Below, in pieces: positions 25,878 through 40,982 of a stretch of DNA of 64,000 nucleotides (position 1 is its first letter; every line of letters begins with the position of its first letter). This DNA comes from Falsibacillus albus. Its GTDB lineage: Bacteria > Bacillota > Bacilli > Bacillales > DSM-25281. The stretch covers positions 194,430 to 258,429 of the forward strand of contig NZ_RCVZ01000003.1 in NCBI RefSeq assembly GCF_003668575.1, written 5' to 3'. Both the position numbers and the translations under genes were made by a program. The notes under the pieces were generated by a model, which searched no databases, was not told where the DNA came from, and worked only from the letters and a program-made list of their open reading frames with translations.

Positions 25878-26726
25878 ATGGATCATTTTATAGAAACACA
25901 ATCACTTTGTCACTCGTTTGCATCCATCATTGGGGGCTACACAATTCTCCCCATTTCGCCGCAATTTCCCTTCTGCACAATCGGGCTATCCCAATGCATT
26001 GAGGTAAATATGCTAGGGAGATCGGCAGCTGATTCCACTATGGTAACGGATGCATATTTTGACTTTGGGAATTTCGATGCGCAAGGGAGAGCACTTATTA
26101 TTGGACGCATCCCAGTAGAAATCCGCCAAATCCCCACAGTCACAGGGATTTTGGCAAGACAAGGCATTTTATACAAAGTTGTAAATGGATATTCATTTAG
26201 TGAACCAGATCTTCCAATCATTTATGTGGCTAGTATTGAGTGCCCTATTTCCTTTGCCCATAGATTGTTACCTGTTCTGAACACATTGCCGACTATTCCA
26301 GTCCATCAGTCAAATAAGCCAACTACTATATATATGCATGAGACATGTAATCAAGTAAGTAACATCCTCGGTGGTTTTTTAATACCTTATCCCCCCCAGC
26401 AGAGTTTCTGTAGTATCGCATTATCCCAATACCATCCCATAACAATATTAGGTCGATGCGCCACCCAATCGCCTACGGTGACGGATGGAATCTTTAGTTT
26501 TGTCAGTATGGATTCACAAGGGTGCGCGCTTAATATTGGACGCATACCTGTTCAGCTTAAAGATGCAAATGAGGTAATGTTGAAATTAACACGAGAAGGA
26601 CTCTACAGTAATTTTGTCGAGGGATTTCCTTGCAGTCAGCCAATGCTTTCTTATATTTATGTTCAGCAAATCGAGAAGCCAGTTGTTTTTGCTGAGAAAA
26701 TTCGTGGTGTTCTTTATGGTGCATGA
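25878..26726 (+). CDS. DUF1259-family protein, two internal repeats
   Basis: A 282-residue protein made of two homologous halves. Each runs: a helix with (S/N)xxASIIGGY or SNILGGF, CTIGLSQ or CSIALSQ, (M/I)LGR, TVTD, ALxIGRIPV, and a terminal FAxx(I/V/L). This is the DUF1259 pattern of LppY/LpqO-like proteins. The HNHW-type histidine motif of many DUF1259 members is replaced (YSNFVEGFPCSQP; YKVVNGYSFSEP), so a metal site is doubtful. No signal peptide. Start at ATG 25878, 5 bases after GAGGTG; the upstream GTG overlaps that site. Function unknown. Confidence 0.7.
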   Translation: MDHFIETQSLCHSFASIIGGYTILPISPQFPFCTIGLSQCIEVNMLGRSAADSTMVTDAYFDFGNFDAQGRALIIGRIPVEIRQIPTVTGILARQGILYKVVNGYSFSEPDLPIIYVASIECPISFAHRLLPVLNTLPTIPVHQSNKPTTIYMHETCNQVSNILGGFLIPYPPQQSFCSIALSQYHPITILGRCATQSPTVTDGIFSFVSMDSQGCALNIGRIPVQLKDANEVMLKLTREGLYSNFVEGFPCSQPMLSYIYVQQIEKPVVFAEKIRGVLYGA

Positions 26727-26774
26727 ATGAGGATCATCTATAAATTATAACCAAATAATGCAAAAAATTCGCAT

Positions 26775-26808
26775 AAAAATAAAAAACCACCAAATATGTA
26801 TTTGGTGG
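26775..26808 (-). terminator. tmRNA terminator
   Basis: Minus-strand stem CCACCAAATA / TATTTGGTGG overlapping the 3' CCA end of the tmRNA, followed by TTTTTTATTTTT. Confidence 0.85.
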
Positions 26809-27168
26809 AGACGGTGGGAATCGAACCCACGTCCAGAAATAACGCCGCTTAAGCATCTACGAGTGTAGTCGGCATATTAGCGTTTCGCTGCTCCTTTTGC
26901 CTACCGACAGGCGGCCGGGCAGCTAGCCTGGTTGTTCTCTTCCTTCATCCTCAGGCGGTGGAATCCGGCGTAGCCCACTAAGAGTGAGACCCTTACCCTA
27001 CCACATGGGCGATGGAGGGAGGATCCGCTTTAGGCCTTAATTAGGCAGCAAAAGCGAGGTTATTGTTAGTTTTGCCAGTTATTATTGGCGTTGACGTTGA
27101 TGACGGAGCCGATCCCTCCGACTCGCAACCTAAGCTCGAACTATCCCTGTCGAATCCGTAACGTCCCC
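26803..27168 (-). ncRNA. ssrA: transfer-messenger RNA (tmRNA, ssrA)
   Basis: A 366-nt tmRNA. The 5' end reads GGGGACGTTACGGATTCGAC and the 3' end carries the T-arm GGTTCGATTCCCACC and an encoded CCA, forming the alanine-tRNA-like domain. The mRNA-like part reads GKTNNNLAFAA then TAA, an 11-residue degradation tag with the usual C-terminal AA recognised by ClpXP. With SmpB it frees stalled ribosomes. It lies downstream of smpB and rnr as in B. subtilis. Confidence 0.97.
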
Positions 27169-27255
27169 ATTGTGAAAAAATCGGCGGCGAATCTCGGCGT
27201 CAGCTTGCTTGATCGCATCCTCACGTATTAAAATACGCTCCGGTGCACTCAGCAT
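27130..27255 (-). other. tmRNA leader with an open 41-codon frame and a direct repeat
   Basis: From 27255 a frame MLSAPERILIRED... runs for 41 codons and stops inside the tmRNA 5' domain. Just before and inside it, two near-identical 17-nt pieces (CAAGCTGATGCTGAAAT and CAAGCTGACGCCGAGAT) occur about 60 nt apart. It is most likely the pre-tmRNA leader, not a gene, because it overlaps a structured RNA and has no clear ribosome site. Confidence 0.3.
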
Positions 27256-27385
27256 TATTTCAGCATCAGCTTGTCCGCGCTATCTGACGTTAGGAAAGCT
27301 TAGATAGATAAGCTTTAAGTTACTTTGTTGCTACGTTTATTATTATAACACATAAGCGTAATTTTTCAATTGTAAATAACTGTAA

Positions 27386-27853
27386 TCAGTCTTGCTGCCT
27401 GGCTTTGAAGGCTCTCTCGATGTCGCGTTTGGCTTCTTTCTTTTTGAGGTCTTCGCGCTTGTCGTATTTCTTTTTCCCTTTAGCCAAGCCGATGAGTACT
27501 TTCGCAACACCATTTTTGATGTAGAGCTTCAATGGAATCAAAGAATAGCCTGCTTCCTTTGTCTCGCCGATCAGCTTGCTGATTTGTTTTTTATGCAATA
27601 ATAGCTTTCTTGTACGAAGTGGATCATGGTTATGGATGTTTCCCTGCTCGTACGGACTGACATGCATATTGTAAAGAAATACTTCACCCTTTTGGATGCG
27701 GGCAAAAGAATCCTTTAGATTGACACGGCTGTTGCGGATCGACTTGATTTCTGTACCTTTCAACACCATGCCTGCTTCGTATGTTTCTTCTATTGAAAAA
27801 TCATGCCTTGCTTTTTTATTTTGTGCTATGAGTTTTCCTTCCCCTTTTGGCAT
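27386..27853 (-). CDS. smpB: SsrA-binding protein SmpB
   Basis: A 155-residue OB-fold protein that binds tmRNA and brings it to stalled ribosomes. It opens with [33 protein letters not shown], has [19 protein letters not shown], and ends in the basic [20 protein letters not shown] tail that enters the mRNA channel. GGGGGAG precedes the ATG. It lies between rnr and ssrA, 93 bp after rnr, in the conserved trans-translation cluster. Confidence 0.98.
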   Translation of the reverse strand: MPKGEGKLIAQNKKARHDFSIEETYEAGMVLKGTEIKSIRNSRVNLKDSFARIQKGEVFLYNMHVSPYEQGNIHNHDPLRTRKLLLHKKQISKLIGETKEAGYSLIPLKLYIKNGVAKVLIGLAKGKKKYDKREDLKKKEAKRDIERAFKARQQD

Positions 27854-27903
27854 GCGGACTCCCCCTTCTGTCTCTCTGAATCACTATTATACAAGGAGTT
27901 GAG

Positions 27904-27934
27904 CGAGGTGAAAAGTATAAGCCTTTTCACCTCG
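27904..27934. other. hairpin between rnr and smpB
   Basis: Perfect 12-bp stem CGAGGTGAAAAG / CTTTTCACCTCG with a 7-nt loop, without a T-run on the minus side. It is likely an RNA stability or processing element within the secG-est-rnr-smpB transcript. Confidence 0.6.
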
Positions 27935-27945
27935 ACGCCATTCCT

Positions 27946-30312
27946 TTATCTTTTTTTACGGCGTTTTTTGTTTGGCTTTCCTCCATTTGGGGCGCCTTCG
28001 TAAAATTTTCGGCCTTTCTTCTTGGCCTTTGGCGGACGTGTTGACCATCCATCTGAAGTTCCTTCTGATTGCGGCCCCTTCGCCTTGCCTTGTTTTTCCC
28101 TAGGCTTACGCGCTCTTGTCTTTGCTTTTAAGACCTTTGCTTCTCCACCGCGTTCCCGGCGCTTCGTATTTTTCATGCCGACGATTTCAAAGTCGATCGA
28201 GTATTCATCCTTGTTTACGTTAATGACGCGGACCGTGATTTCATCGCCGATTCGGAAGACGTTGCCAGTTCTTTCCCCGATCATCGCAAATTGTCGTTCA
28301 TCGTAGCGGTAGTAGTCATCAGTCATATAGCTGACATGGACAAGGCCTTCAATCGTATTCGGAAGCTCGACGAACATCCCGAAGTTTGTGACGGAGCTGA
28401 TGATGGCATCGTACTCCTCACCGATTTTGTCTTCCATGTATTCAGCCTTTTTCAAATCGTCCGTTTCACGCTCTGCATCTACTGCCCTTCTTTCCATTTT
28501 AGAAGAATGGTCAGCAATTTCAGGCAGGTGGGAATCCCATTTTGCCCTTGTCGATTCATCGAGCTTGCCTTCGATTAGATATGTTCGAATCAATCGATGG
28601 ACGATCAAATCGGGATATCTTCGGATCGGCGACGTGAAATGTGTATAGAATTCCGTTGAAAGCCCGAAGTGTCCTAATGAATCAGGATCGTATTTTGCCT
28701 GCTGCATCGATCTCAGCATCACGGTTGAAACGACCATTTCTTCCGGCTGCCCTTGAACCGACTCAATGATTTCCTGAAGTGCACGAGGATGGACAGCATT
28801 AGCGGTACCTTTGACAATCAGCCCGAAATTCGTAATGAATTCAAAGAACCGCTGGAGCTTATCTTCCTTTGGATCTTCATGAATACGGTAGATAAATGGG
28901 ACATCCATCCAATGGAAATGCTCAGCCACGGTTTCGTTGGCTGCCAGCATGAATTCCTCGATCAGCTTTTCCGCAACGGAACGCTCACGTAGCACGACAT
29001 CAGAAGGCTTCCCTTCATCATCCACCAACACTTTTGCTTCTTTGAAATCAAAATCGATGGCGCCGCGGTTCATCCGCTTGCGGCGAAGGATGGCAGCGAG
29101 CTCTTCCATTTTTTCAAACATCGGTACAAGAGGCTTGTAGCGATCGATCAGTTCTTCATCCTTATCGACCAATATTTTATTTACATCGGAATATGTCATC
29201 CGTTCGGTCGTTTTGATGACACTTTGGAAAATTTCGTGATGGACGACGTCGCCTTGTTCTGTGATTTCCATTTCACACGATAACGTCAATCGATTGACCT
29301 TTGGATTCAATGAACAAATCCCGTTGGATAACCGGTGCGGGATCATCGGTATGACACGGTCGACAAGATAGACGCTCGTTCCTCTCTCGGCCGCTTCCTG
29401 ATCGATCGGTGAACCTTCTTGAACGTAATAGCTGACATCCGCGATATGTACACCCAATTTGTAATTTCCGTTATCCAGTTTTGTCACCGTGACGGCATCA
29501 TCAAGATCCTTTGCGTCTGCACCGTCAATGGTTACGATCGTTTGATCGCGAAGGTCCCTGCGATTTTTTATTTCAGACTCATCGATTGAGTCTGGTGTTT
29601 GAATCGCCTGGTCCATGACTTCATCAGGGAATTCCTGCGGCAGGCCGTGCTTATGGATGATCGATAATATATCGACACCAGGATCATTTTTATGTCCAAG
29701 GATCTGTATGATTTCCCCTTCTGCATTTTTGCGGCCTTCCGGATAGGAGGTGATTTTGACGACTACTTTATGTCCTTCCACAGCTCCCATGCTGGCATTC
29801 TTCGGGATGAAAATATCATTGCCGAATTTTTTATCATCAGGCACGACAAAGCCAAAATGCTTACTTTCCGTATAAGTTCCAACCGTCTCTTCAACACCGC
29901 GCTCCACGATGCGGACAACTTCGCCTTCTCTTCTCGCTCCTGAACTCTCAGACGAGACACGGGCAAGGACGATATCCCCATGCATGGCATTGTTCGTATG
30001 ATTCGGCGGGATGAAAATATCATCCATTCCAGGCTCATCCGGTATGACAAACGCAAATCCCTTCGCATGTCCAGTCAGCTTTCCGCGGACCAAATTCATT
30101 TTTTGAGGAAGCCCGTAGCGGTTGCTGCGAGTCCGGACGACAAGTCCTTTTTCCTCCATATGGACCAATGCTTTCACAAAGTCCTTGAATGCGCTGGAAT
30201 CCTTGATCCCAAATGCCTCTTCCAGCTCTTGGACGGTAAGCGGCTTATATGCCTCGTCCTTCATATAGGTAAGCAGTCTTTCTACATGCTTTTCAATGTT
30301 TTCTTCCATCAT
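27946..30312 (-). CDS. rnr: ribonuclease R
   Basis: A 788-residue 3'-5' exoribonuclease of the RNB family. In order: N-terminal winged helix, two cold-shock OB folds, the RNB catalytic domain with the acidic signature [14 protein letters not shown] (near residue 270), the S1 domain (about 630-710), and a Lys/Arg-rich C-terminal tail. It degrades structured RNA, including messages freed by tmRNA. I use the internal ATG at 30312 (MMEENIEK) because AAAGGAGGGATT directly precedes it; the upstream ATG would overlap the est gene. Forms one unit with est and smpB. Confidence 0.97.
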   Translation of the reverse strand: MMEENIEKHVERLLTYMKDEAYKPLTVQELEEAFGIKDSSAFKDFVKALVHMEEKGLVVRTRSNRYGLPQKMNLVRGKLTGHAKGFAFVIPDEPGMDDIFIPPNHTNNAMHGDIVLARVSSESSGARREGEVVRIVERGVEETVGTYTESKHFGFVVPDDKKFGNDIFIPKNASMGAVEGHKVVVKITSYPEGRKNAEGEIIQILGHKNDPGVDILSIIHKHGLPQEFPDEVMDQAIQTPDSIDESEIKNRRDLRDQTIVTIDGADAKDLDDAVTVTKLDNGNYKLGVHIADVSYYVQEGSPIDQEAAERGTSVYLVDRVIPMIPHRLSNGICSLNPKVNRLTLSCEMEITEQGDVVHHEIFQSVIKTTERMTYSDVNKILVDKDEELIDRYKPLVPMFEKMEELAAILRRKRMNRGAIDFDFKEAKVLVDDEGKPSDVVLRERSVAEKLIEEFMLAANETVAEHFHWMDVPFIYRIHEDPKEDKLQRFFEFITNFGLIVKGTANAVHPRALQEIIESVQGQPEEMVVSTVMLRSMQQAKYDPDSLGHFGLSTEFYTHFTSPIRRYPDLIVHRLIRTYLIEGKLDESTRAKWDSHLPEIADHSSKMERRAVDAERETDDLKKAEYMEDKIGEEYDAIISSVTNFGMFVELPNTIEGLVHVSYMTDDYYRYDERQFAMIGERTGNVFRIGDEITVRVINVNKDEYSIDFEIVGMKNTKRRERGGEAKVLKAKTRARKPREKQGKAKGPQSEGTSDGWSTRPPKAKKKGRKFYEGAPNGGKPNKKRRKKR

Positions 30313-30332
30313 AATCCCTCCTTTGAATAGGG

Positions 30333-31079
30333 CTACACAGTCCAATCAAGTTTTTCTAAAAATTGATATACGTCCTCATGCAGTTGTTCTTTTTCTTTAT
30401 CAAGCGTAATGACATGACCGGATTCTTCATACCATTTGAGCTCTTTCTCATCTGATTCCACTTGATTATAAATGATATTGGCACTATCGGTATTGATCAT
30501 ATGGTCATGCCTTGCCTGTACCACAAAAGTTGGGGAGTAAATCATATCGACATTATCCCGCACCTCTGAGATCAGGCCTTGAAGTGCTTCGAGCGTATTC
30601 ATTGGCGTCTTCTTGAATTCATTGATTTCTTCTTCTATATGTTCAGGGCTTTTCCCTTCAAATTTTTTATATTCTTTTGCGTATTCAACGACCCCGTCAT
30701 ACATGACTTTTTCACTTTTGATATACATCGGTGCACACATCGGTACAATACCCTTTACAGGTACAGTGTAACCTAATTTCAAGGAAAATACCCCGCCTAG
30801 CGACAGTCCTGCGACCGCAATTTCATTGTGCCCTTTGCTTTTGAGGAATTCATAGCCTTCCATGACGTCCTTCCACCAATCCTCAGGACCTGTATGAACG
30901 AGTTCCTCCGGCGGCACCCCATGCCCTTTATATTGAGGGGCATGGCATGTATACCCTTTTTTCTCCAAAAATCTGCCGATCATCCTGACATCGGCAGAGC
31001 TTCCTGTAAATCCGTGAAGCAGCAGGACGGCCCTCTCTCCGCCCTCAAATGTAAATGGTTTTGGTGTGACTTTTTTCAT
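30333..31079 (-). CDS. est: carboxylesterase Est/YvaK family (alpha/beta hydrolase)
   Basis: A 248-residue alpha/beta-hydrolase like Est30 of Geobacillus and YvaK of B. subtilis. The oxyanion segment [14 protein letters not shown] is near residue 22, the nucleophile Ser lies in GLSLGG (near 93), and Asp and His follow in QARHDHM and [12 protein letters not shown]. It hydrolyses short-chain acyl esters. The start at MKKVTPKP is chosen for AAGGAGAGG about 9 bases upstream. It lies between secG and rnr, as in other Bacilli. Confidence 0.93.
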   Translation of the reverse strand: MKKVTPKPFTFEGGERAVLLLHGFTGSSADVRMIGRFLEKKGYTCHAPQYKGHGVPPEELVHTGPEDWWKDVMEGYEFLKSKGHNEIAVAGLSLGGVFSLKLGYTVPVKGIVPMCAPMYIKSEKVMYDGVVEYAKEYKKFEGKSPEHIEEEINEFKKTPMNTLEALQGLISEVRDNVDMIYSPTFVVQARHDHMINTDSANIIYNQVESDEKELKWYEESGHVITLDKEKEQLHEDVYQFLEKLDWTV

Positions 31080-31219
31080 GATGTAAAACCTCTCCTTGCC
31101 TTTTAAAATTAATCGATATGTATGAAGATTAGAAATTGAAATCGGACGAACCACTCTTAACTTATTTTTAACAGAGTGTAAGAAAACATTCCACCAATCC
31201 GCTTAATGGTGGTGGATAG

Positions 31220-31328
31220 AAAAAACGGCCGACTCAAAAACAAAGAGCCGGACACACCGCTTGTCTCTCCATGGATCATGTCCATGATGAGAAATGGCAA
31301 GAGGGTGCCAGGCACTTTTGAGTCAGCC
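31220..31328 (-). terminator. large hairpin element acting as secG terminator
   Basis: GGCCGACTCAAAA (31227-31239) pairs with TTTTGAGTCAGCC (31316-31328), 12 of 13 positions. The 76-nt loop holds two further hairpins, CATGGA...TCCATG and GTGCC-A-GGCAC. On the minus strand the outer stem is followed by GTTTTTTC. It looks like a repeat element recruited as a terminator. Confidence 0.75.
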
Positions 31329-31349
31329 TTATTTTAAATCGCGTAAACC

Positions 31350-31583
31350 TTACAATCCAAAGTATGCAACTGCAATGGTCAAAACGAAAAATAACACAGA
31401 AAGTACAACGGTCACTCGATGAAGGACCAAATCAAGACCACGAGCTTTTTGCTTGCCGAAAAGCTGTTCCGCCCCACCGGAAATGGCGCCGGACAATCCT
31501 GCACTCTTTCCAGATTGCAATAGAACAACGACAATTAAACTGATTGCATCAATAACCAATAATACCGTTAATAAAGTATGCAC
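31350..31583 (-). CDS. secG: preprotein translocase subunit SecG
   Basis: A 77-residue membrane protein of the SecYEG channel, with two transmembrane helices (about 3-22 and 56-75) and the SecG loop [27 protein letters not shown]. The start is a GTG at 31583, placed 7 bases after AGGAGGAGT. Head of the secG-est-rnr-smpB group; the long stem-loop at 31220-31328 lies just past its stop, so part of the transcripts end there. Confidence 0.97.
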   Translation of the reverse strand: MHTLLTVLLVIDAISLIVVVLLQSGKSAGLSGAISGGAEQLFGKQKARGLDLVLHRVTVVLSVLFFVLTIAVAYFGL

Positions 31584-31852
31584 GAGTTACTCCTCCTGAA
31601 ACGAACATAATGATAGTCTAATCTTAACATACAGATAATTCTAGTACAATAACAAAAGCGAAGGCAGAACATTATGCAAGTCCTTTGGTGAAGTTGTGTG
31701 CGAAATCTGTAGTTTGAAGTCTTTCTCCTTAGAGAGATTATTTAGATTTGCGAGCGATTCTCTTATTTTGTGCATGAAGCGATTGAGGGCACAATATTAT
31801 TAAAACTGCCGTGGCGAGCCGCGGCAGACGGACAAATTGGCTGCCGCCTCCT

Positions 31853-31975
31853 TAATTGCGCGCAATTTTGATTTTTTGCGCCTAAATCAGGATTATTGCG
31901 CGTAACTTTCGTTTTTTGCGCCTAAATCCTATTTTTTGCGTCCTTTTCATCCTTTATTGCGCAATGTTCCCTTTC
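31853..31975. repeat. second short array of the 20-bp T-tract/GCG units
   Basis: Six units with GCG at 31858, 31878, 31898, 31918, 31938 and 31959, i.e. exact 20-bp steps apart from the last. A-type units read TTGCGCGCAATT and TTGCGCGTAACTTTC; B-type units read TTTTTTGCGCCTAAATC. The design matches the big array at 16459-16982. The first unit is in a perfect 14-bp palindrome AATTGCGCGCAATT. Confidence 0.85.
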
Positions 31976-32001
31976 TTATACTTCCCGCATCTTCCCAGCA
32001 A

Positions 32002-32034
32002 AACAAAAAACCAATCCCCGGGCCCAGGGATTGG
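32002..32034 (-). terminator. eno terminator
   Basis: Stem CCAATCCCtGGG / CCgGGGATTGG around a CCC/GGG centre, then TTTTTTG on the minus strand, 20 bases past the eno stop. Confidence 0.9.
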
Positions 32035-32054
32035 TCTATTTAAGTTCAATCTTA

Positions 32055-33347
<1,293 letters not shown>

Positions 33348-33375
33348 TTAAATTCTCTCCTTTGATTTTTAAAAT

Positions 33376-36879
<3,504 letters not shown>

Positions 36880-36921
36880 TGCTGAAGGACCTCCTTATAC
36901 GGGGGCTTTCCCCTGATTAAA

Positions 36922-36960
36922 TGAGAAAAAGGAGAGAGGGGAATCCTCCCCGCTCCCCTT
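36922..36960 (-). terminator. partial terminator between gapA and pgk
   Basis: Minus-strand stem GGAGcGGGGA / TCCCCtCTCC followed by TTTTTCTC, about 100 bases after the gapA stop. It probably lets a fraction of polymerase through to pgk. Confidence 0.75.
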
Positions 36961-37061
36961 TTATCCCTTTCATTATAGATGTTGGGATAGCTTTTATCCA
37001 ACAAAAACCCTAAAATGGTGTCACATTCGTGAGATTAGGATAACACTTTGAAAGTCGTTTC

Positions 37062-38084
<1,023 letters not shown>

Positions 38085-38130
38085 TCAAATGTTTAAGGAT
38101 GTATTTTGTTTAAATCTATTTCAAAAGGGA

Positions 38131-39153
38131 TTACCCTTTTAAAAGCTCTCTTGCCGCTCCTTCATCGGTGATCAGCACCGAAGCATGTGGAGCACTTCTT
38201 AAGTATGAACGAATTGCCTTTGCTTTAGAGGCGCCGCCCGCTACAGCAATGACATGCTCTGTCTTGGCTAAATCCTTGAGTTGGAGCCCGATCGTCTTCA
38301 CTTTGTGGACGACTTCCCCTTCTTCATTGAAATAATAGCCAAACGCTTCTCCAACAGCTTTTGCTTCGATAATCTTGTTCATGTTCTCCTGGTTGGTTTT
38401 CCTTCTTTCAGCCATAGTGATAGCATCACCAATTCCATGTAAAACCATGTTGGCCGATGAAATTAAATTCAGGACGTCCTTGATGGCCGGCTCTCTCATA
38501 AATGACTGATAGACTTCCTTGCTGACCTCATCCGGTACATAGAGCACCCGATGTTTGGCGCCAGTCTGCTCTGCCATCTTGGCGCAGATCGTATTGGCCT
38601 GGTTTTTGACATCCTCGCCGATCCCGCCTCTTGCAGGAACAAACAGGACTTCTTTTTGAGTGAAGTCAGGAGTCAATGTTTCGGCGACCGCCGCCATTGT
38701 CGTCCCGCCTGTTACAGCGATGATATTTTTTCCAATCAACCGTTTTTTCATACTTACTGCACAAGCTCTTCCTAATTCTTCTTTCACCCATGGCGTGGAA
38801 TCACTATTACCGGGAACGATGACAACATCTTGAAGCTGCATCCGTTTTTTGATTTGAGCTTCCATTTCGTTAATACCCGAAATTTCCCTCATTATGTCTT
38901 CCATTTTCTCCAAAATCATCAATCCATCTGGTGTCATTGACATTCCTGATGTTTTCACTTCGATAAGATTTTGATCTTTGAGAAAATCAACTTCGGACCT
39001 TAGCACCCTTTCAGTCAGGCTAAGCGTTTGAGCCAAGCTCCTTCTTCCGACCGGGGCCATGAAATGGATGGTCCTTAAAATTTGATAGCGTTTTTGCATA
39101 GTTGAGAGCAGGTCAGGCAATAATCTTTTTTGAATGTCAATGATTTGATACAT
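38131..39153 (-). CDS. cggR: central glycolytic genes regulator CggR
   Basis: A 340-residue SorC/DeoR-type repressor: an N-terminal HTH (about residues 22-75: RTIHFMAPVGRRSLAQTLSLTERVLRSEVDFLK) and a sugar-phosphate-binding domain (about 90-340) with GNSDSTPWVKEELG, TGGTTMAAVAE and GGASKAKAIRSYL. It represses the gapA operon, and fructose-1,6-bisphosphate relieves this. The operator lies directly upstream and the gene is autoregulated as first gene of the operon. AAAGGAG precedes the ATG. Confidence 0.98.
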   Translation of the reverse strand: MYQIIDIQKRLLPDLLSTMQKRYQILRTIHFMAPVGRRSLAQTLSLTERVLRSEVDFLKDQNLIEVKTSGMSMTPDGLMILEKMEDIMREISGINEMEAQIKKRMQLQDVVIVPGNSDSTPWVKEELGRACAVSMKKRLIGKNIIAVTGGTTMAAVAETLTPDFTQKEVLFVPARGGIGEDVKNQANTICAKMAEQTGAKHRVLYVPDEVSKEVYQSFMREPAIKDVLNLISSANMVLHGIGDAITMAERRKTNQENMNKIIEAKAVGEAFGYYFNEEGEVVHKVKTIGLQLKDLAKTEHVIAVAGGASKAKAIRSYLRSAPHASVLITDEGAARELLKG

Positions 39154-39181
39154 GCAAAAACTCCTTTAATATTTCCTGTTG

Positions 39182-39217
39182 GACTAAAAAAGTCCCAGCA
39201 AGACATATTATGTCCCG
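39182..39217 (-). promoter_or_regulatory. CggR operator
   Basis: On the minus strand: CGGGAC-N6-TGTC-N4-TGGGAC-N6-AGTC, matching the known CggR consensus CGGGACN6TGTCN4CGGGACN6TGTC except for single bases in the second half. It lies about 35 bp before the cggR ribosome site. Confidence 0.9.
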
Positions 39218-39293
39218 CTTACTGCAAAAAAAATTTATCCCTGCTTCAATTCTTATTCTAGCAAGGATAAAAACGTAATTCAACTAAGAAATA

Positions 39294-39548
39294 TCAACAT
39301 TTCTGATGTAAACGGTTACTTATAACAATTGGGTCAATTTGGCCATACTGGATAATTTCCCCTTCGATTTCCACTACAGGGATCAACAACCCGAATCGTT
39401 CTGTCAAGTCATCGCTTCCTTCGATATCCACTTCATTTATATTGAAATCATGGTGATCTTTCAAAAGCTCCAAAATCACTTTTGCATCCCTGCATAAAGA
39501 GCATTGTTCCCTTGTATAAAAAGTAATCTCCTGCTTCAACCCATACAC
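39294..39548 (-). CDS. glutaredoxin-like thioredoxin-fold protein
   Basis: An 84-residue protein with the redox motif CSLC (YTREQCSLCRDAK, near residue 17), a cis-Pro in GLLIPVVEIEG, and a C-terminal Cys. It resembles the short glutaredoxin-family proteins often found between sigL and cggR in Bacilli. It starts 4 bases after the end of the sigL gene, so it is probably co-transcribed with it. Target unknown. Confidence 0.85.
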   Translation of the reverse strand: MYGLKQEITFYTREQCSLCRDAKVILELLKDHHDFNINEVDIEGSDDLTERFGLLIPVVEIEGEIIQYGQIDPIVISNRLHQKC

Positions 39549-39551
39549 CTT

Positions 39552-40886
39552 CTATTCATCGAATCTTTTTCGTTTGGAGGAAGAAAGGATCCCAAGCTGA
39601 TCACGGTACTTTGCAACCGTCCGGCGGGAGACCCTTATTCCTTCCCGCTTCAATTGATCGGCAATCATTTGATCTGAAATTGGCTTGCCTTTATCCTCTT
39701 GATCAATCCATTCGGATATCAAGTTTTTAACCGTGTTGGATGAGGTTTGGTCAGCATCTGTCTCAAGCGCTGCAGAGAAAAAGTATTTTAATTCAAATGT
39801 CCCGAATGGCGTCTGAATATATTTTTCTCTTACTGCCCGGCTGACTGTCGATTCGTGAACTTGAATTTCCTCCGACATTTGCTTCATTGTCAGCGGCTTC
39901 AAATACTTCGATCCTTTCAAGAAGAATTCGCTCTGAAATTCGACCAGTGCCATTCCGACCTTCATCATTGTCTCATGCCGTTGCCGAAGACTTTTCATTA
40001 AAAATCGAAAATCCTGTGATTTTTCTTTGATGAAGGATTTCAGCTGCGGATCGCGTATTTTGGATAACTCATGGTAGTATTCTTTTTGAAATTGAATGGC
40101 GGGGATTGTCCCATCATTCATCCTCAATTCTATCGAACCGCCAATGACTTGGACTATCAATTCAGGTATGACATAAGGGGAAGGTTCCGTTGAATATTCT
40201 GCCCCTGGTCTTGGCGACAACGTCCGAATATAATCTGAAACTTCCTGAATGGACGCCATACTGCAAGAAAGCTTTTTGCTCAAAGGTTTCCACTTCTTTT
40301 CGGCGAATTCCTGGAAATGATCCTCGATGATGGCTGCCGCTAAAGGCGGGACGTCCCCTTTCCTTTCAAGCTGCAGCATCAGGCATTCCTGGAGACTTCT
40401 TGCCCCCACCCCTGCCGGCTCTAATTGCTGAATCATCCTTAAGCACTGGTTCACTTCCGCAGGCGCTGCATCAGCTGCCCTTTCAATTTCATCCAAGCTA
40501 GCGGCCAAATATCCATTCGAATCTAAATTATACAGTAATTGGTTAATGATCATCTTTTGTTTATTTGACAACGCTTTCATTATTAATTGTGAAGAAAGGT
40601 AATCTTGTATGGAGGTAGTTTTCCTGGCTACTTGCTCAAGCCATTCTTGTTTTGTTTTATCAGGTTTATGAATTCTGGTTTTGCGAAGGCGGTCGTGGCG
40701 CGGGTCCATCAATTGGATATTAGGTGCCTCCATTTGAATGAACGGATTTTCAAGAGCCTTTTGTTCAAGGAACGAAACGAGCTCCTGTGTGGAATATTGT
40801 AAAAGTGCAATGGCTTGTGAGAGCTCTTGCGTCATGCTTAATTTCAATGTTTGCTGCTGCCATAAGCCTGCTTTCAAATTCATCAT
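39552..40886 (-). CDS. sigL: RNA polymerase sigma-54 factor (SigL)
   Basis: A 444-residue sigma-54. Region I is Gln/Leu-rich (GLWQQQTLKLSMTQELSQAIALLQ), followed by an acidic linker, the core-binding domain, an HTH (HESTVSRAVREKYIQTPFG) and the C-terminal RpoN box, read here as VSRRTVAKYRDQLGI, close to the ARRTVAKYRE hallmark that binds the -24 element. It needs AAA+ activators; none is in the window. In B. subtilis SigL serves levanase, acetoin, arginine and branched-chain amino acid genes. Confidence 0.97.
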   Translation of the reverse strand: MMNLKAGLWQQQTLKLSMTQELSQAIALLQYSTQELVSFLEQKALENPFIQMEAPNIQLMDPRHDRLRKTRIHKPDKTKQEWLEQVARKTTSIQDYLSSQLIMKALSNKQKMIINQLLYNLDSNGYLAASLDEIERAADAAPAEVNQCLRMIQQLEPAGVGARSLQECLMLQLERKGDVPPLAAAIIEDHFQEFAEKKWKPLSKKLSCSMASIQEVSDYIRTLSPRPGAEYSTEPSPYVIPELIVQVIGGSIELRMNDGTIPAIQFQKEYYHELSKIRDPQLKSFIKEKSQDFRFLMKSLRQRHETMMKVGMALVEFQSEFFLKGSKYLKPLTMKQMSEEIQVHESTVSRAVREKYIQTPFGTFELKYFFSAALETDADQTSSNTVKNLISEWIDQEDKGKPISDQMIADQLKREGIRVSRRTVAKYRDQLGILSSSKRKRFDE

Positions 40887-40982
40887 TTTTCACCCCTTTC
40901 ACCATTTTACAACAGTTTATGCCTTTCGGGTATGGAAATAAATTGTTCCAGGAAACAGTTTCTGTTCTTCACAAGTTGTGCG

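Larger units (their letters stand above)
31584..32054. other. intergenic region between secG and eno
   Basis: Contains the secG promoter (minus strand, not pinned down), a GC-rich hairpin CTGCCG-T-GGC/GCC-G-CGGCAG at 31806-31828, a short 20-bp-unit array at 31853-31975, and the eno terminator at 32002-32034. Confidence 0.6.
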
